From: Nemertoderma westbladi
Lineage: Eukaryota > Xenacoelomorpha > Nemertodermatida > Nemertodermatidae
Reading direction: 5' to 3'
DNA: 64,000 bases
Assembly: GCA_032718475.1 (NCBI GenBank)
Contig: JAUCBJ010001457.1
Span: 98,919-162,918, forward strand
Shown here: piece by piece, positions 24,910-37,414 of the stretch
How positions within the stretch are numbered: the first letter of the stretch is position 1
How the letters are laid out: each line of letters begins with the position of its first letter
Made by a program: the position numbers and the translations under genes
The notes under the pieces: model-generated
What the model saw: only the letters and a program-made list of their open reading frames with translations
Database searches by the model: none
Told to the model about the DNA's origin: nothing

Positions 24910-26154
24910 TTAACGGGAATCCACCGAGTCCGCAGAACACCATTCGTCTTCCGGGTCCGAGTCTGATAGGTTCTCGTCCAAGTCGTTATCAGACTGGGCT
25001 GCAAGGTCGTCGGGCTGTTCTACAGCCAGTCTATTGGAGGAGATCGAACTGCTCCACAGTCGGGGGCTACCCAGCGAGTTGCTAGGCGACACAGTCTTGA
25101 AACACAACCGGATCCGCAGGTCTGCCGGTAGCGACTTGTTGGACTTGTCTTTGTTGGCCTTGTCGAGCTGCCACTTCCGGTACGTTACGAATATCCTTTC
25201 CCCGTCTATAGACTCTGCGTTACCAAGACAACTCCAGCACTCAGAGTATTCCGACTTACAATTGGACATGGGATGGCGGTTGGAGAGAGTTTCCAAGTTT
25301 ACTATGAAGAAAGTGTTAAAGTGAATGTAGAAGAGTTTCTCTTTCTTCATGAGTTTAGTTTTAGAGGAAACCTCTAGTTTAATATCATCGTATATTGGTT
25401 TCAGGTATTCCATATCGCAAACAAGTAGTTTACTCCGGGAGTGATGGTCATAGGGTTGGCTCTGGAAGAGTTTATCCCCTGCTATATTGTAGAGGGCGAG
25501 TACCAAGGAGTAGGAGTAGAGATGGAGTTGGGGGGACTCTAGATGAACGGATTGTAGGACCACGGGGGTTCGTGTGTAGGTTAGAGGGGCGTCCAGACCC
25601 CGCGGGTACAACATCATTCCGTAGTACTCAACGTACCGTCGTTGACTCGGTATCGTAACCCCTTTGCTGTTGGTTGTCCGCGCGTGGCCGTAATAAAACA
25701 AGGCGTCTAATGAATCCTTATAAAGTCCCGTAAAAAGCATATAAGCGCAAATCATAACGCCTGTGCGACCTTTCCCTGCTTTACAATGGATAGCGGCGAC
25801 GTTTTCTGTGTCGGCAGTCAACCACATGTTGATATCTCGAACGCATTCATCCATACTCGATAAAGTAGGTGGGCAGTGATCATCGAAAGGAAAAGACGCC
25901 ATTCTGTTGTGAAATTTTGAGCCGTCATATTGTCTCTCTGAACATAGATTGTATATTTTATAGTGCTTTTCGTGTTTTTGATCTAAAAATCGCAGGACAT
26001 CGTCGATGTTGTTCCGGTACACACCTTCGAGTTTGTCCGCAGGGAATCCCATTGCTATAATATTTGGGATAATATAAGTTAGATCGAGATCGAATCCATC
26101 TTCTTGATAACGCCTCTTCTTCTTCGAGACGGCATTTCGCATCATTCTAGCCAT
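24910..26154 (-). CDS. PTEN: PTEN phosphatidylinositol-3,4,5-trisphosphate 3-phosphatase
   Basis: This is a complete 414-residue protein in one exon; human PTEN is 403. It removes the 3-phosphate from PIP3 at the plasma membrane and opposes PI3K/AKT signalling. The PIP2-binding N-terminus (KKKRRYQEDGFDLDLTYI) is present. The P-loop HCKAGKGRTG carries Cys124 and Arg130, the same positions as in human. Asp92 sits in FPFDDH, and the TI loop reads TIPSQRRYV. The C2 domain (about 190-350) keeps the basic CBR3-like KTKLMKKEKLF. DKANKDKSNKSL matches the conserved end of C2. The tail is acidic and Ser-rich (DNDLDENLSDSDPEDEW) but ends SVDSR, so the PDZ ligand of vertebrate PTEN is absent. The ATG at 26154 fits the family start. 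An acceptor-like TTACCATTAG sits one base upstream. Confidence 0.96.
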   Translation of the reverse strand: MARMMRNAVSKKKRRYQEDGFDLDLTYIIPNIIAMGFPADKLEGVYRNNIDDVLRFLDQKHEKHYKIYNLCSERQYDGSKFHNRMASFPFDDHCPPTLSSMDECVRDINMWLTADTENVAAIHCKAGKGRTGVMICAYMLFTGLYKDSLDALFYYGHARTTNSKGVTIPSQRRYVEYYGMMLYPRGLDAPLTYTRTPVVLQSVHLESPQLHLYSYSLVLALYNIAGDKLFQSQPYDHHSRSKLLVCDMEYLKPIYDDIKLEVSSKTKLMKKEKLFYIHFNTFFIVNLETLSNRHPMSNCKSEYSECWSCLGNAESIDGERIFVTYRKWQLDKANKDKSNKSLPADLRIRLCFKTVSPSNSLGSPRLWSSSISSNRLAVEQPDDLAAQSDNDLDENLSDSDPEDEWCSADSVDSR

Positions 26155-26865
26155 GCTAATGGTAATATCCTATCGCGTTAAAATTAATGTGAAAGCAAGG
26201 AAGTATCAGATTACTGACATACTGCCGTAACGTTGTACGGTACCGGTACCTACTGTACCTAGGCTATGGACAATAAATAACTGAAAGTCTCCCTCTAACT
26301 GTGTCAGTTAGTATAGTCAGTCCTAGTCCTAGACTACATTTTCAGAACAGTTGTTTATTGTTGTGTTGGTCAGATAGATAGTGGCGCATGTTGACCGTAA
26401 ATTAAAAGTGTGATCTTCAACGGAAATTGAACGTAAGTGAAATAAAGTTTAGTTTATATTGTTTTGGTTAGAAAACACCTACACAGTAAACAGTACATTG
26501 CTCCTTTCCCTTAATGTTTTTAATGTAATTAAATTAAGTTTATAAACTCACTATGTATTATGTAAGTTCGCTTGTTCCCCCGTCGTTTAACTTAATTTAT
26601 ACCAATGTAGTACAGTACCAGGGACGTCGCAGCCACCCCTGCACCCCAGGGGGCGCAAGGCATGTGGGGCGCTGCCGATTTTTACAATGACGTAGTTTTT
26701 CGCGCTCAGCGAAAAAAAAATAAAAGATGGGGCCATGGCGTGTCCAGGGAAGAAATGGGGTCAGATTAGGATTAGTTATACACCCTATACCTCTAGCTAG
26801 CACACACTAGCTATGAATTGTTCGCCCAACTACTAGGATCGGCATGCTGCATTGCAGCTGCATTT
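26155..26865. other. Upstream flank of PTEN, non-coding
   Basis: This must include the PTEN promoter on the minus strand, but no TATA box or other motif is clear. A GGTACCGGTACC palindrome lies at about 26240. CAGGGACGTCGC at 26619 resembles a hAT-type terminus, but no partner end is visible. Confidence 0.4.
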
Positions 26866-28700
26866 TTAAGAATGCTGTGCCGGCTCATCGACAAAATTGC
26901 ACCGCCACAACTCCCTATCACCCATGACATTTGCTAGATCATCCGCATCTTCAAGGCCAGTGTCCTTTAAGATGCGTCTCAAGAAAGTCATGGGCTGTCC
27001 ACCATGCTTATTCACTCCATGAGGCTGCCAAAGTACAAGATTATGCACTGGCTGGTCCTCACGGCGAAAGCAATGTCCTGCAAAGCGGAGGCGATTTTGT
27101 TCTAGTGTCAAGCTTGGGGGAACCAATGAGACACCTCCAATGTTATATAGTGTCTGGTTGGAGATGTGTGCATTGTACTTGACATAATGAACCCGGCGTA
27201 GCATTCTTGTGAATGTGCCATCCAGAGATTTGGTGTCCTCAGCAGTTAGAACCCAGCATGGACTCCCATAGAGGAGTACTGGAACTACTGCTGCTCTAAA
27301 TAATCGGACCTTAAGTTACCGATTAATTCTCGATGACTTCCAAATCCTGGAAAGCCTATTCAAGGCTGCCCATGCCTTTCCCTTACGCATTCGAAGGTCC
27401 TCACCTGACTTCCGGATCCATGATTCCAGGTAACAGAAGTCATCCACATGCTCAAGCATACCATCTTTTGAGCTTATGCTCATCCGATCAGAGACTTGCT
27501 GAGGACTTTCAAAGTTAACTGTCAAAATTTTGGTCTTTCTGGAGTTAATAAAAAGACCAACATTAGCTGCAAGCAGCATGTTTTAATGAGCTGAGGAGCC
27601 GTTGGGCTCCCTCTAGTGATTCTGAGAGTACTCCTAAGTCATCAGCAAAGTCTAGATCAGTTAGGTACTTGGCAGGATTTCCTCGACTTCTGGAGCCAGT
27701 AGGTGGAGTTATCATCACCCCATCATCATTATGATGATCTAAGGACATGCGTAGAACATAGTCAACAACAATTATGAACAAGAATGGTGCAAGTGTGTCT
27801 CCCTGGAGGACGCCCCATAACACTTCAAATGGTTCTGTGTCACCGTCAACAGTAGACACAAATGTTGTCGAACCATCGTATACTGATCTGATTGCTGCAA
27901 TAATTTCATCAGGAATCCCATATAATGAAAGTATGCTGAACATACGTGAGCGAGAGACTGAATCAAAGGCCTTGGATAAGTCAACATAGATAACAGCCAG
28001 ATGCCTGTCTTTCTTTTTTGATAACTCTTCAATTATCCTTCTAAGTGCCAAAATGGGCTCCATGGTCCCACGACCTTTACGAGGTCTTACGGGAGCAGTC
28101 TCTCAATGAGATCCCTGATGCGATTTAATAGAATTCTATTGTATAGCTTTGCAGCAATCGAGATCAATGAGATTCCCCGAAAAGAACCATAGAGTTTTAG
28201 GTTGCCCTTCTTGGGAACTGGCACACTATCTCACTATCAGGGGGAACACCATCTACTCCACCGGCACGAGTGGTCTTAATGCTCTTTGCAGCAGCCTTCA
28301 CTTCTGCAAAGGAGATATCACCAATGGGAATATCTGGGAGTACAGACTCAGACACTTTTACTTCAATAAAGTTATCAGGCAATACCCTTTCATTATTGAG
28401 GAGCTTTTCAAAGTGGGCCTCTTCCAACCATTGAGGCGATCGGCTGGTGATTCAGCCTTAACCTTATTGGTTGGTTGGCTTTTTCGACCAGCAAGCAAGT
28501 TGATCGATCTCCATGCCTGGGGTGATTACCTGCTGTCGTCAGCATCATTGATGGCATCAACCTGTTGGTTTCTTAGCTCCTGTAAATTAACAGAGTACTG
28601 CCTGTTCAGGGACCTAGATGCAGCCTTAACTGCATTCTTGGCCGCTGTAGTCTGTTTGAGTCGGGACTCTTTCTGTGCCTTGTGTTCGCCCAAAGAGAGT
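26866..28700 (-). pseudogene. LINE reverse transcriptase, decayed, 5'-truncated
   Basis: Minus-strand pieces in order: a linker region (28430-28700, with frame breaks); FAEVKAAAKSIKTTRAGGVDG (28430-28200); an RT core with VIYVDLSKAFDSV, LWGVLQGDTLAPFLF and LDFADDLGVLSES (28063-27563, catalytic Asp residues intact); TKILTVNFESP and GKAWAALNRLSRIW (27579-27316); and a C-terminal piece with RLRFAGHCFRREDQPV and DTGLEDADDLANVMGDRELW (27204-26866). At least three frame breaks separate the pieces, and no endonuclease remains. It is a non-LTR retrotransposon; I do not assign the clade. It is the same family as the plus-strand fragment at 23840-24390. Confidence 0.83.
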
Positions 28701-28727
28701 ATTAAAAGTAAGATAAAATCGTTTAAA

Positions 28728-28936
28728 AGTAAAATAAAGTGTATTATTGAAGTTAAGTAAAATAAAGTGTATTATTGAAGTTAAGTAAAATAAAGTGTAT
28801 TATTGAAGTTAAGTAAAATAAAGTGTATTAAAGCAAAATAATGTGTTTTAAAAGTAAAATACTGTAATGTGTATTAAAGTAAAATACTGTAATGTGTATT
28901 AAAGTAAAATACTGTAATGTGTATTAAAGTAAAATA
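28728..28936. repeat. Compound tandem repeat, 28-bp then 25-bp units
   Basis: Units of AGTAAAATAAAGTGTATTAT plus TGAAGTTA (28 bp, about four copies) pass into AAAGTAAAATACTGTAATGT plus GTATT (25 bp, about three copies). The two unit types share AGTAAAATA and GTGTATT, so one derives from the other. Confidence 0.85.
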
Positions 28937-29462
28937 AACATAGTAACATAAATTTATTACACACTACAAAATTAATTAATGTTTTAAATTTACAATAAAA
29001 ACTATTCAAATATAAAAAAAAATACTTGGGATAAGAGTAGCGCCCACTCCTAACTTCGGGTTCCAGCGGTGCCGAGGCGGCTTCGGACGACTGTTTGCTT
29101 TCTTGCTGCTCATTATTCAAATATTTCATCCTACAACACAAATTTACACTGACTGCGGGAGGGTGTCATCAATTTATACAGTAATTACAATCCTCCCGCA
29201 CTCTCACCCAGTCACCAAAAGTAGCTGTTATTGCCAATTAGTTGTGTAAATCGACTGCCAATCATAAGCAAGCAGCTGCACTCGCATTCTTAGACCTTAA
29301 TGCATCACAATAGTTCCAGCTTTGTTTATCTGGAACTGGAAGAGGAGAGCAGAAACCTCATTCAACAGTCAGATTCAATAACTAATAAGTTGCTAAGTCA
29401 CATTACAGTAAGTTACGGTTGATGGGCTGGGGTTTATCCTTGGATCAATATCTATAGCTGGT
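28937..29462. other. Non-coding; no supported gene
   Basis: An 80-codon minus-strand ORF (28899-29141) has a polar N-terminus and a Phe/Leu-rich end made of AT-rich sequence. It matches nothing I know, so I do not call it. Confidence 0.4.
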
Positions 29463-29668
29463 GGGGTGTGCCACGCGGTGTGCGAAGCGATGTGCCTCGC
29501 CGTGTGCCACGTAATGTGACATGCGGTGTGCCACGCGGTATGCCACGTAATGTGCCACGCGGTGTATTACGTAATGTGCGACGCGGTGTGCCACGCAGTG
29601 TGTCTCATAGTGTGTCTCATAGTGTGTCACACGGTGTGCCACGCGGTGTGACACGTAGTGTGCCACGT
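29463..29668. repeat. 12-bp minisatellite
   Basis: About 17 copies of a 12-bp unit of GTGCCACGCGGT type, with variants such as GTGCCACGTAAT and GTGTCTCATAGT. The period is divisible by three, so both strands stay open (PRGVPRNV-type and VAHRVAHYV-type repeats). These are not supported as proteins. Confidence 0.85.
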
Positions 29669-30570
29669 ACCAGGCCGCATTTCACTAATGATATTGAAAT
29701 CCTTGACAATATAGTTTAATGTTAAGAACTGAGATGTTCGAGTTGAAAGTTTACAAAATATAGGCCATAAAGTCTGAATAACAATCGGTAACTAGGAAGA
29801 ATGTCTATTATTGGAAGCCGTTAATTATAAAAGCATTCTGGAACATTATTTGTATATTATATATTGTATTATATTATGTATTATATATATTTGTATATGT
29901 ATACCTTTGTAGACTATAGGGACGTTCACATATAAACATTATACTTTCAAAATGCAACTTTTAACATCCAAAAGGCACTACCCGTGGGTAAGTTCTGTTG
30001 AAAGTTGAAAACTGGAGTTTCTAGCATCGACAGCCAATCAGAAGTAGCAACTATTTACTGTACCTACTGAATAATGCGGGATCATTTTACAACTTTTTTT
30101 TGCAATACAGCCAAATATGTTTTATGAGCTCAAAGTTGAACATTGATATTGAATGTTTATTATGTGAAATGGGACATAGTTATTTTAAATTTGAATGTTG
30201 AAACAAATACGACGTAACCTGAATTACTAATAATATTAAATAAAAAGAAAATGATAAGTAATTGATGAATAGTCTCAACTCCCGCGTGATAAAGGTCAAT
30301 ATATACTAGAGCAATATAGATAGTCCTTCTACATTATGTCCTACTAGCCTCGATACAACATGGAAATATAATAATATATCTCCATGTAAGGCTAACCAAC
30401 CAAGTTTATCATAAGATAAACCGTTAAGATCTATTTGTTTACATTCCAACGGATTGAATAAGGTACAATATACTTGGTACAATGGATAATGTATAGTCGT
30501 CTTTCATACCATTCCAAAAAAGGTAAGTCGGAAAAAAATGTAAGTCAACTAGTTAGTTTTAATAGGCAAT
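29669..30570. other. Non-coding, AT-rich
   Basis: No ORF with family resemblance and no strong repeat. It ends at the first unit of the 33-bp array. Confidence 0.5.
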
Positions 30571-33500
30571 GGGGATCGGAACACGTGAGTGAGAGTCAGT
30601 GCTGGGGATCGGAACACATGAGTGAGAGTGAGTGTTGGGGATCGGAACACGTGAGTGAGAGTGAGTGTTGGGGATCGGAACACGTGAGTGAGAGTGAGTG
30701 CTGGGGATCGGAACACATGAGTGAGAGTGAGTGCTGGGGATCGGAGCACGTGAGTGAGAGTGAGTGCTGGGGATCGGAACACGTGAGTGAGAGTGAGTGT
30801 CAGGATATGGGGATCGGTACACGTGAGTGAGAGTGAGTGCTGGGTATCGGAGCACGTGAGTGAGAGTGAGTGCTGGGGATCGGAACACGCGAGTGAGAGT
30901 GAATGCTGGGGATTGGAACACATGAGTGAGAGTGAGTGTTGGGGATCGGAACACGTGAGTGAGAGTGAGTGTTGGGGATCGGAACACGTGAGTGAGAGTG
31001 AGTGCTGGGGATCGGAACACATGAGTGAGAGTGAGTGCTGGGGATCGGAGCACGTGAGTGAGAGTGAGTGCTGGGGATCGGAACACGTGAGTGAGAGTGA
31101 GTGTCAGGATATGGGGATCGGTACACGTGAGTGAGAGTGAGTGCTGGGTATCGGAGCACGTGAGTGAGAGTGAGTGCTGGGGATCGGAACACGCGAGTGA
31201 GAGTGAATGCTGGGGATTGGAACACATGAGTGAGAGTGAGTGTTGGGGATCGGAACACGTGAGTGAGAGTGAGTGTTGGGGATCGGAGCACGTGAGTGAG
31301 AGTGAGTGTTGGGGATCGGAACACTTGAGTGAGAGTGAGTGTTGGGGATCGGAACACGTGAGTGAGAGTGAGTGTTGGGGATCGGAACACTTGAGTGAGA
31401 GTGAGTGTTGGGGATCGGAACACGTGAGTGAGAGTCAGTGCTGGGGATCGGAACACATGAGTGAGAGTGAGTGTTGGGGATCGGAACACGTGAGTGAGAG
31501 TGAGTGTTGGGGATCGGAGCACGTGAGTGAGAGTGAGTGTTGGGGATCGGAACACTTGAGTGAGAGTGAGTGTTGGGGATCGGAACATCGTGAGGTGAGA
31601 GTGAGTGTTGGGGATCGGAACACGTGAGTGAGAGTGAGTGTTGGGGATCGGAGCACGTGAGTGAGAGTGAGTGTTGGGGATCGGAACACTTGAGTGAGAG
31701 TGAGTGTTGGGGATCGGAACACGTGAGTGAGAGTCAGTGCTGGGGATCGGAACACATGAGTGAGAGTCAGTGTTGGGGATCGGAACACTTGAGTGAGAGT
31801 GAGTGTTGGGGATCGGAACACGTGAGTGAGAGTGAGTGCTGGGGATCGGAACATATGAGTGAGAGTGAGTGCTGGGGATCGGAGCACGTGAGTGAGAGTG
31901 AGTGCTGGGGATCGGAACACGTGAGTGAGAGTGAGTGTCAGGATATGGGGATCGGTACACGTGAGTGAGAGTGAGTGCTGGGTATCGGAGCACGTGAGTG
32001 AGAGTGAGTGCTGGGGATCGGAACACGTGAGTGAGAGTGAGTGCTGGGGATCGGAACACGTGAGTGAGAGTGAGTGTTGGGGATCGGAACACTTGAGTGA
32101 GAGTGAGTGTTGGGGATCGGAACACGTGAGTGAGAGTGAGTGCTGGGGATCGGAGCACGTGAGTGAGAGTGAGTGCTGGGGATCGGAACACGTGAGTGAG
32201 AGTGAGTGCTGGGGATCGGAACACGTGAGTGAGAGTGAGTGTTGGGGATCGGAACACGTGAGTGAGAGTGAGTGCTGGGGATCGGAACACATGAGTGAGA
32301 GTGAGTGTTGGGGATCGGAACACGTGAGTGAGAGTGAGTGTTGGGGATCGGAACACTTGAGTGAGAGTGAGAGTGAGTGCTGGGGATCGGAACACATGAG
32401 TGAGAGTGAGTGTTGGGGATCGGAACACGTGAGTGAGAGTGAGTGCTGGGGATCGGAACACATGAGTGAGAGTGAGTGTTGGGGATCGGAACACGTGAGT
32501 GAGAGTGAGTGTTGGGGATCGGAACACGTGAGTGAGAGTGAGTGCAGGGGATCGGAACACATGAGTGAGAGTCAGTGTTGGGGATCGGAACATGTGGGTG
32601 AGAGTGAGCGTTGGGGATCGGAACACGTGAGTGAGAGTGAGTGTTGGAGATCGGAGCACGTGAGTGAGAGTGAGTGTTGGGGATCGGAACACGTGAGTGA
32701 GAGTGAGTGCTGGGGATCGGAGCACGTGAGTGAGAGTGAGTGCTGAGGATCGGAACACGTGAGTGAGAGTGAGTGTCAGGATATGGGGATCGGTACACGT
32801 GAGTGAGAGTGAGTGCTGGGGATCGGAGCACGTGAGTGAGAGTGAGTGCTGGGGATCGGAACACGTGAGTGAGAGTGAGTGCTGGGGATCGGAACACGAG
32901 AGTGAGTGTTTGGGATCGGAACACGTGAGTGAGAGTGAGTGTAAGGATATGGGGATCGGAACAAGTGAGTGAGAGTGAGTGTAAGGATATGGGGATCGGA
33001 ACACGTGAGTGAGAGTGAGTGCAAGGATATGGGGATAGGAACACGTGAGTGAGAGTGAGTGTAAGGATATGGGGATAGGAACACGTGATTGAGAGTGAGT
33101 GCAAGGATATGGGGATCGGAACACGTGAGTGAGAGTGAGTGTTGGGGATCGGAACACTTGAGTGAGAGTGAGTGTTGGGGATCGGAACACGTGAGTGAGA
33201 GTGAGTGCTGGGGATCGGAACACATGAGTGAGAGTGAGTGTTGGGGATCGGAACACGTGAGTGAGAGTGAGTGTTGGGGATCGGAACACGTGAGTGAGAG
33301 TGAGTGCTGGGGATCGGAACACATGAGTGAGAGTCAGTGTTGGGGATCGGAACATGTGGGTGAGAGTGAGCGTTGGGGATCGGAACACGTGAGTGAGAGT
33401 GAGTGTTGGGGATCGGAGCACGTGAGTGAGAGTGAGTGTTGGGGATCGGAACACGTGAGTGAGAGTGAGTGCTGGGGATCGGAGCACGTGAGTGAGAGTG

Positions 33501-36500
33501 AGTGCTGGGGATCGGAACACGTGAGTGAGAGTGAGTGTCAGGATATGGGGATCGGTACACGTGAGTGAGAGTGAGTGCTGGGGATCGGAGCACGTGAGTG
33601 AGAGTGAGTGCTGGGGATCGGAACACGTGAGTGAGAGTGAGTGCTGGGGATCGGAACACGAGAGTGAGAGTGAGTGTAAGGATATGGGGATCGGAACACG
33701 TGAGTGAGAGTGAGTGTAAGGATATGGGGATCGGAACACGTGAGTGAGAGTGAGTGCTGAGGATCGGAACACGTGAGTGTGAGTGAGTGCTGGGGATCGG
33801 AACACGTGAGTGAGAGTGAGTGTAAGGATATGGGGATCGGAACACGTGAGTGAGAGTGAGTGTAAGGATATGGGGATCGGAACACGTGATTGAGAGTGAG
33901 TGCAAGGATATGGGGATCGGAACACGTGAGTGAGAGTGAGTGCTGAGGATCGGAACACGTGAGTGAGAGTGAGTGCTGGGGATCGGAACACATGAGTGAG
34001 AGTGAGTGCAAGGATATGGGGATCGGAACACATGGGTGAGAGTGAATCCAAGGATATGGGGATCGGAACACGTGAGTGAGAGTGAGTGCAAGGATATGGG
34101 GATCGGAACACGTGATTGAGAGTGAGTGCTAAGGATATGGGGATCGGAACACGTGAGTGAGTGTGAGTGCTGGGGATCGGAACACGTGAGTGAGAGTGAG
34201 TGTAAGGATATGGGGATCGGAACACATGAGTGAGAGTGAGTGCAAGGATATGGGGATCGGAACACGTGAGTGAGAGTGAGTGCAAGGATATGGGGATCGG
34301 AACACGTGAGTGAGAGTGAGTGCAAGGATATGGGGATAGGAACACGTGAGTGAGAGTGAGTGCAAGGATATGGGGATCGGAAAACGTGATTGAGAGTGAG
34401 TGCAAGGATATGGGGATCGGAACACGTGAGTGAGAGTGAGTGTAAGGATATGGGGATCGGAACACGTGATTGAGAGTGAGTGCAAGGATATGGGGATCGG
34501 AACACGTGAGTGAGAGTGAGTGCCGAGGATCGGAACACGTGAGTGAGAGTGAGTGCTGGGGATCGGAACACGTGAGTGAGAGTGAGTGTAAGGATATGGG
34601 GATCGGAACACGTGAGTGAGAGTGAGTGCAAGGATATGGGGATCGGAACACGTGAGTGAGAGTGAGTGCAAGGATATGGGGATCGGAACACGTGTATTGA
34701 GAGTGAGTGCAAGGATATGGGGATCGGAACACGTGAGTGAGAGTGAGTGCTGGGGATCGGAACACGTGAGTGAGAGTGAGTGCTGGGGATCGGAACACGT
34801 GAGTGAGAGTGAGTGTAAGGATATGGGGATCGGAACACGTGAGTGAGAGTGAGTGCAAGGATATGGGGATCGGAACACGTGATTGGAGTCAGTGAGTGCA
34901 AGGATATGGGGATCGGAACACGTGAGTGAGAGTGAGTGTAAGGATATGGGGATCGGAACACGTGATTGAGAGTGAGTGCAAGCATATGGGAATCGGAATA
35001 CGTGAGTGAGAGTGAGTACTGAGGATCGGAACACGTGAGTGAGAGTGAGTGCTGGGGATCGGAACACGTGAGTGAGAGTGAGTGCTGGGGATCGGAACAC
35101 GTGAGTGAGAGTGAGTGTAAGGATATGGGGATCGGAACACGTGATTGAGAGTGAGTGAGTGCAAGGATATGGGAATCGGAACACGTGAGTGAGAGTGAGT
35201 GTAAGGATATGGGGATCGGAACACGTGATTGAGAGTGAATGCAAGGATATGGGGATCGGAATACGTGAGTGAGAGTGAGTACTGAGGATCGGAACACGTG
35301 AGTGAGAGTGAGTGCTGGGGATCGGAACACGTGAGTGAGAGTGAGTGTCAGGATATGGGGATCGGAACACGTGAGTGAGAGTGAGTGCAAGGATATGGGG
35401 ATCGGAACACGTGAGTGAGAGTGAGTGCAAGGATATGGGGATCGGAACACGTGAGTGAGAGTGAGTGTAAGGATATGGGGATAGGAACACGTGATTGAGA
35501 GTGAGTGCAAGGATATGGGGATCGGAACACGTGAGTGAGTGTGAGTGCTGGGGATCGGAACACGTGAGTGAGAGTGAGTGTAAGGATATGGGGATCGGAA
35601 CACGTGAGTGAGAGTGAGTGCAAGGATATGGGGATCGGAACACGTGAGTGAGAGTGAGTGCAAGGATATGGGGATCGGAACACGTGAGTGAGAGTGAGTG
35701 CTGGGGATCGGAACACGTGAGTGAGAGTGAGTGTCAGGATATGGGGATCGGAACACGTGAGTGAGAGTGAGTGCAAGGATATGGGGATCGGAACACGTGA
35801 GTGAGTGTGAGTGCTGGGGATCGGAACACGTGAGTGAGAGTGAGTGTAAGGATATGGGGATAGGAACACGTGATTGAGAGTGAGTGCAAGGATATGGGGA
35901 TCGGAACACGTGAGTGAGTGTGAGTGCTGGGGATCGGAACACGTGAGTGAGAGTGAGTGTAAGGATATGGGGATCGGAACACGTGAGTGAGAGTGAGTGC
36001 AAGGATATGGGGATCGGAACACGTGATTGAGAGTGAGTGCAAGGATATGGGGATCGGAACACGTGAGTGAGAGTGAGTGCTGAGGATCGGAACACGTGAG
36101 TGAGAGTGAGTGCAAGGATATGGGGATCGGAACACGTGATTGAGAGTGAGTGCTGGGGATCGGAACACGTGAGTGAGAGTGAGTGCTGGGGATCGGAACA
36201 CGTGAGTGAGAGTGAGTGCAAGGATATGGGGATCGGAACACGTGAGTGAGAGTGAGTGCTGAGGATCGGAATACGTGAGTGAGAGTGAGTGCTGGGGATC
36301 GGAACACGTGAGTGAGAGTGAGTGTAAGGATATGGGGATCGGAACACGTGAGTGAGAGTGAGTGCAAGGATATGGGGATCGGAACACGTGAGTGAGAGTG
36401 AGTGCAAGGATATGGGGATCGGAACACGTGAGTGAGAGTGAGTGCTGGGGATCGGAACACGTGATTGAGAGTGAGTGCTGGGGATCGGAACACGTGAGTG

Positions 36501-37414
36501 AGAGTGAGTGTTGGGGATCGGAACACGTGAGTGAGAGTGAGTGCAAGGATATGGGGATCGGAACACGTGAGTGAGAGTGAGTGTTTGGGATCGGAACACG
36601 TGAGTGAGAGTGAGTGTTGGGGATCGGAACACGTGAGTGAGAGTGAGTGTTGGGGATCGGAACACGTGAGTGAGAGTGAGTGCAAGGATATGGGGATCGG
36701 AACACGTGAGTGAGAGTGAGTGCAAGGATATGGGGATCGGAACACGTGGGTGAGAGTGAGTGCAAGGATATGGGGATCGGAACACGTGAGTGAGAGTGAG
36801 TGTTGGGGATCGGGACACATGAGTGAGAGTGAGTGTTGGGGATCGGAACACATGAGTGAGAGTGAATGTAAGGATATGGGGATCGGAACACGTGAGTGAG
36901 AGTGAGTGCAAGGATATGGGGATCGGAACACGTGAGTGAGAGTGAGTGTTGGGGATCGGGACACATGAGTGAGAGTGAGTGTTGGGGATCGGAACACATG
37001 AGTGAGAGTGAGTGCAAGGATATGGGGATCGGAACACGTGAGTGAGAGTGAGTGTTTGGGATCGGAACACATGAGTGAGAGTGAGTGTTGGGGATCGGAA
37101 CACGTGAGTGAGAGTGAGTGTAAGGATATGGGGATCGGAACACGTGAGTGAGAGTGAGTGTCTGGGATCGGAACACATGAGTGAGAGTGAGTGCAATGAT
37201 ATGGGGATCGGAACACGTGAGTGAGAGTGAGTGTTTGGGATCGGAACACATGAGTGAGAGTGAGTGTTGGGGATCGGAACACATGAGTGAGAGTGAGTGC
37301 AAGGATATGGGGATCGGAACACGTGAGTGAGAGTGAGTGTAAGGGTATGGGGATCGGAACACGTGAGTGAGAGTGAGGTGGTCTGGGGATCGGAACACAT
37401 GAGTGAGAGTGAGA
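30571..37414. repeat. 33-bp / 40-bp minisatellite, about 190 units, each with an E-box
   Basis: The 33-bp unit is ATCGGAACACGTGAGTGAGA followed by GTGAGTGCTGGGG. The 40-bp form replaces CTGGGG with CAAGGATATGGGG or TAAGGATATGGGG. The left third (30571-32760) is mostly 33-bp units; the right part mixes both. Nearly every unit keeps CACGTG, and variants become CACATG or CACTTG, still CANNTG. Multi-unit blocks marked by GTCAGGATATGGGGATCGGT recur (about 30800, 31108, 31940, 32778, 33538). All three minus-strand frames are largely stop-free, giving very long spurious ORFs (up to about 1800 codons of THVFRSP/SLTCSDPQH/SHSRVPIP repeats). Confidence 0.95.

Noticed and set aside
26619-26660. CAGGGACGTCGC as a hAT transposon terminus
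   Set aside because: One end only; no matching inverted end or 8-bp duplication found nearby.
30474-30830. Short unique N-terminus entering the 33-bp array on plus
   Set aside because: About 30 unique codons of AT-rich sequence before the repeat, no homology seen; likely chance.
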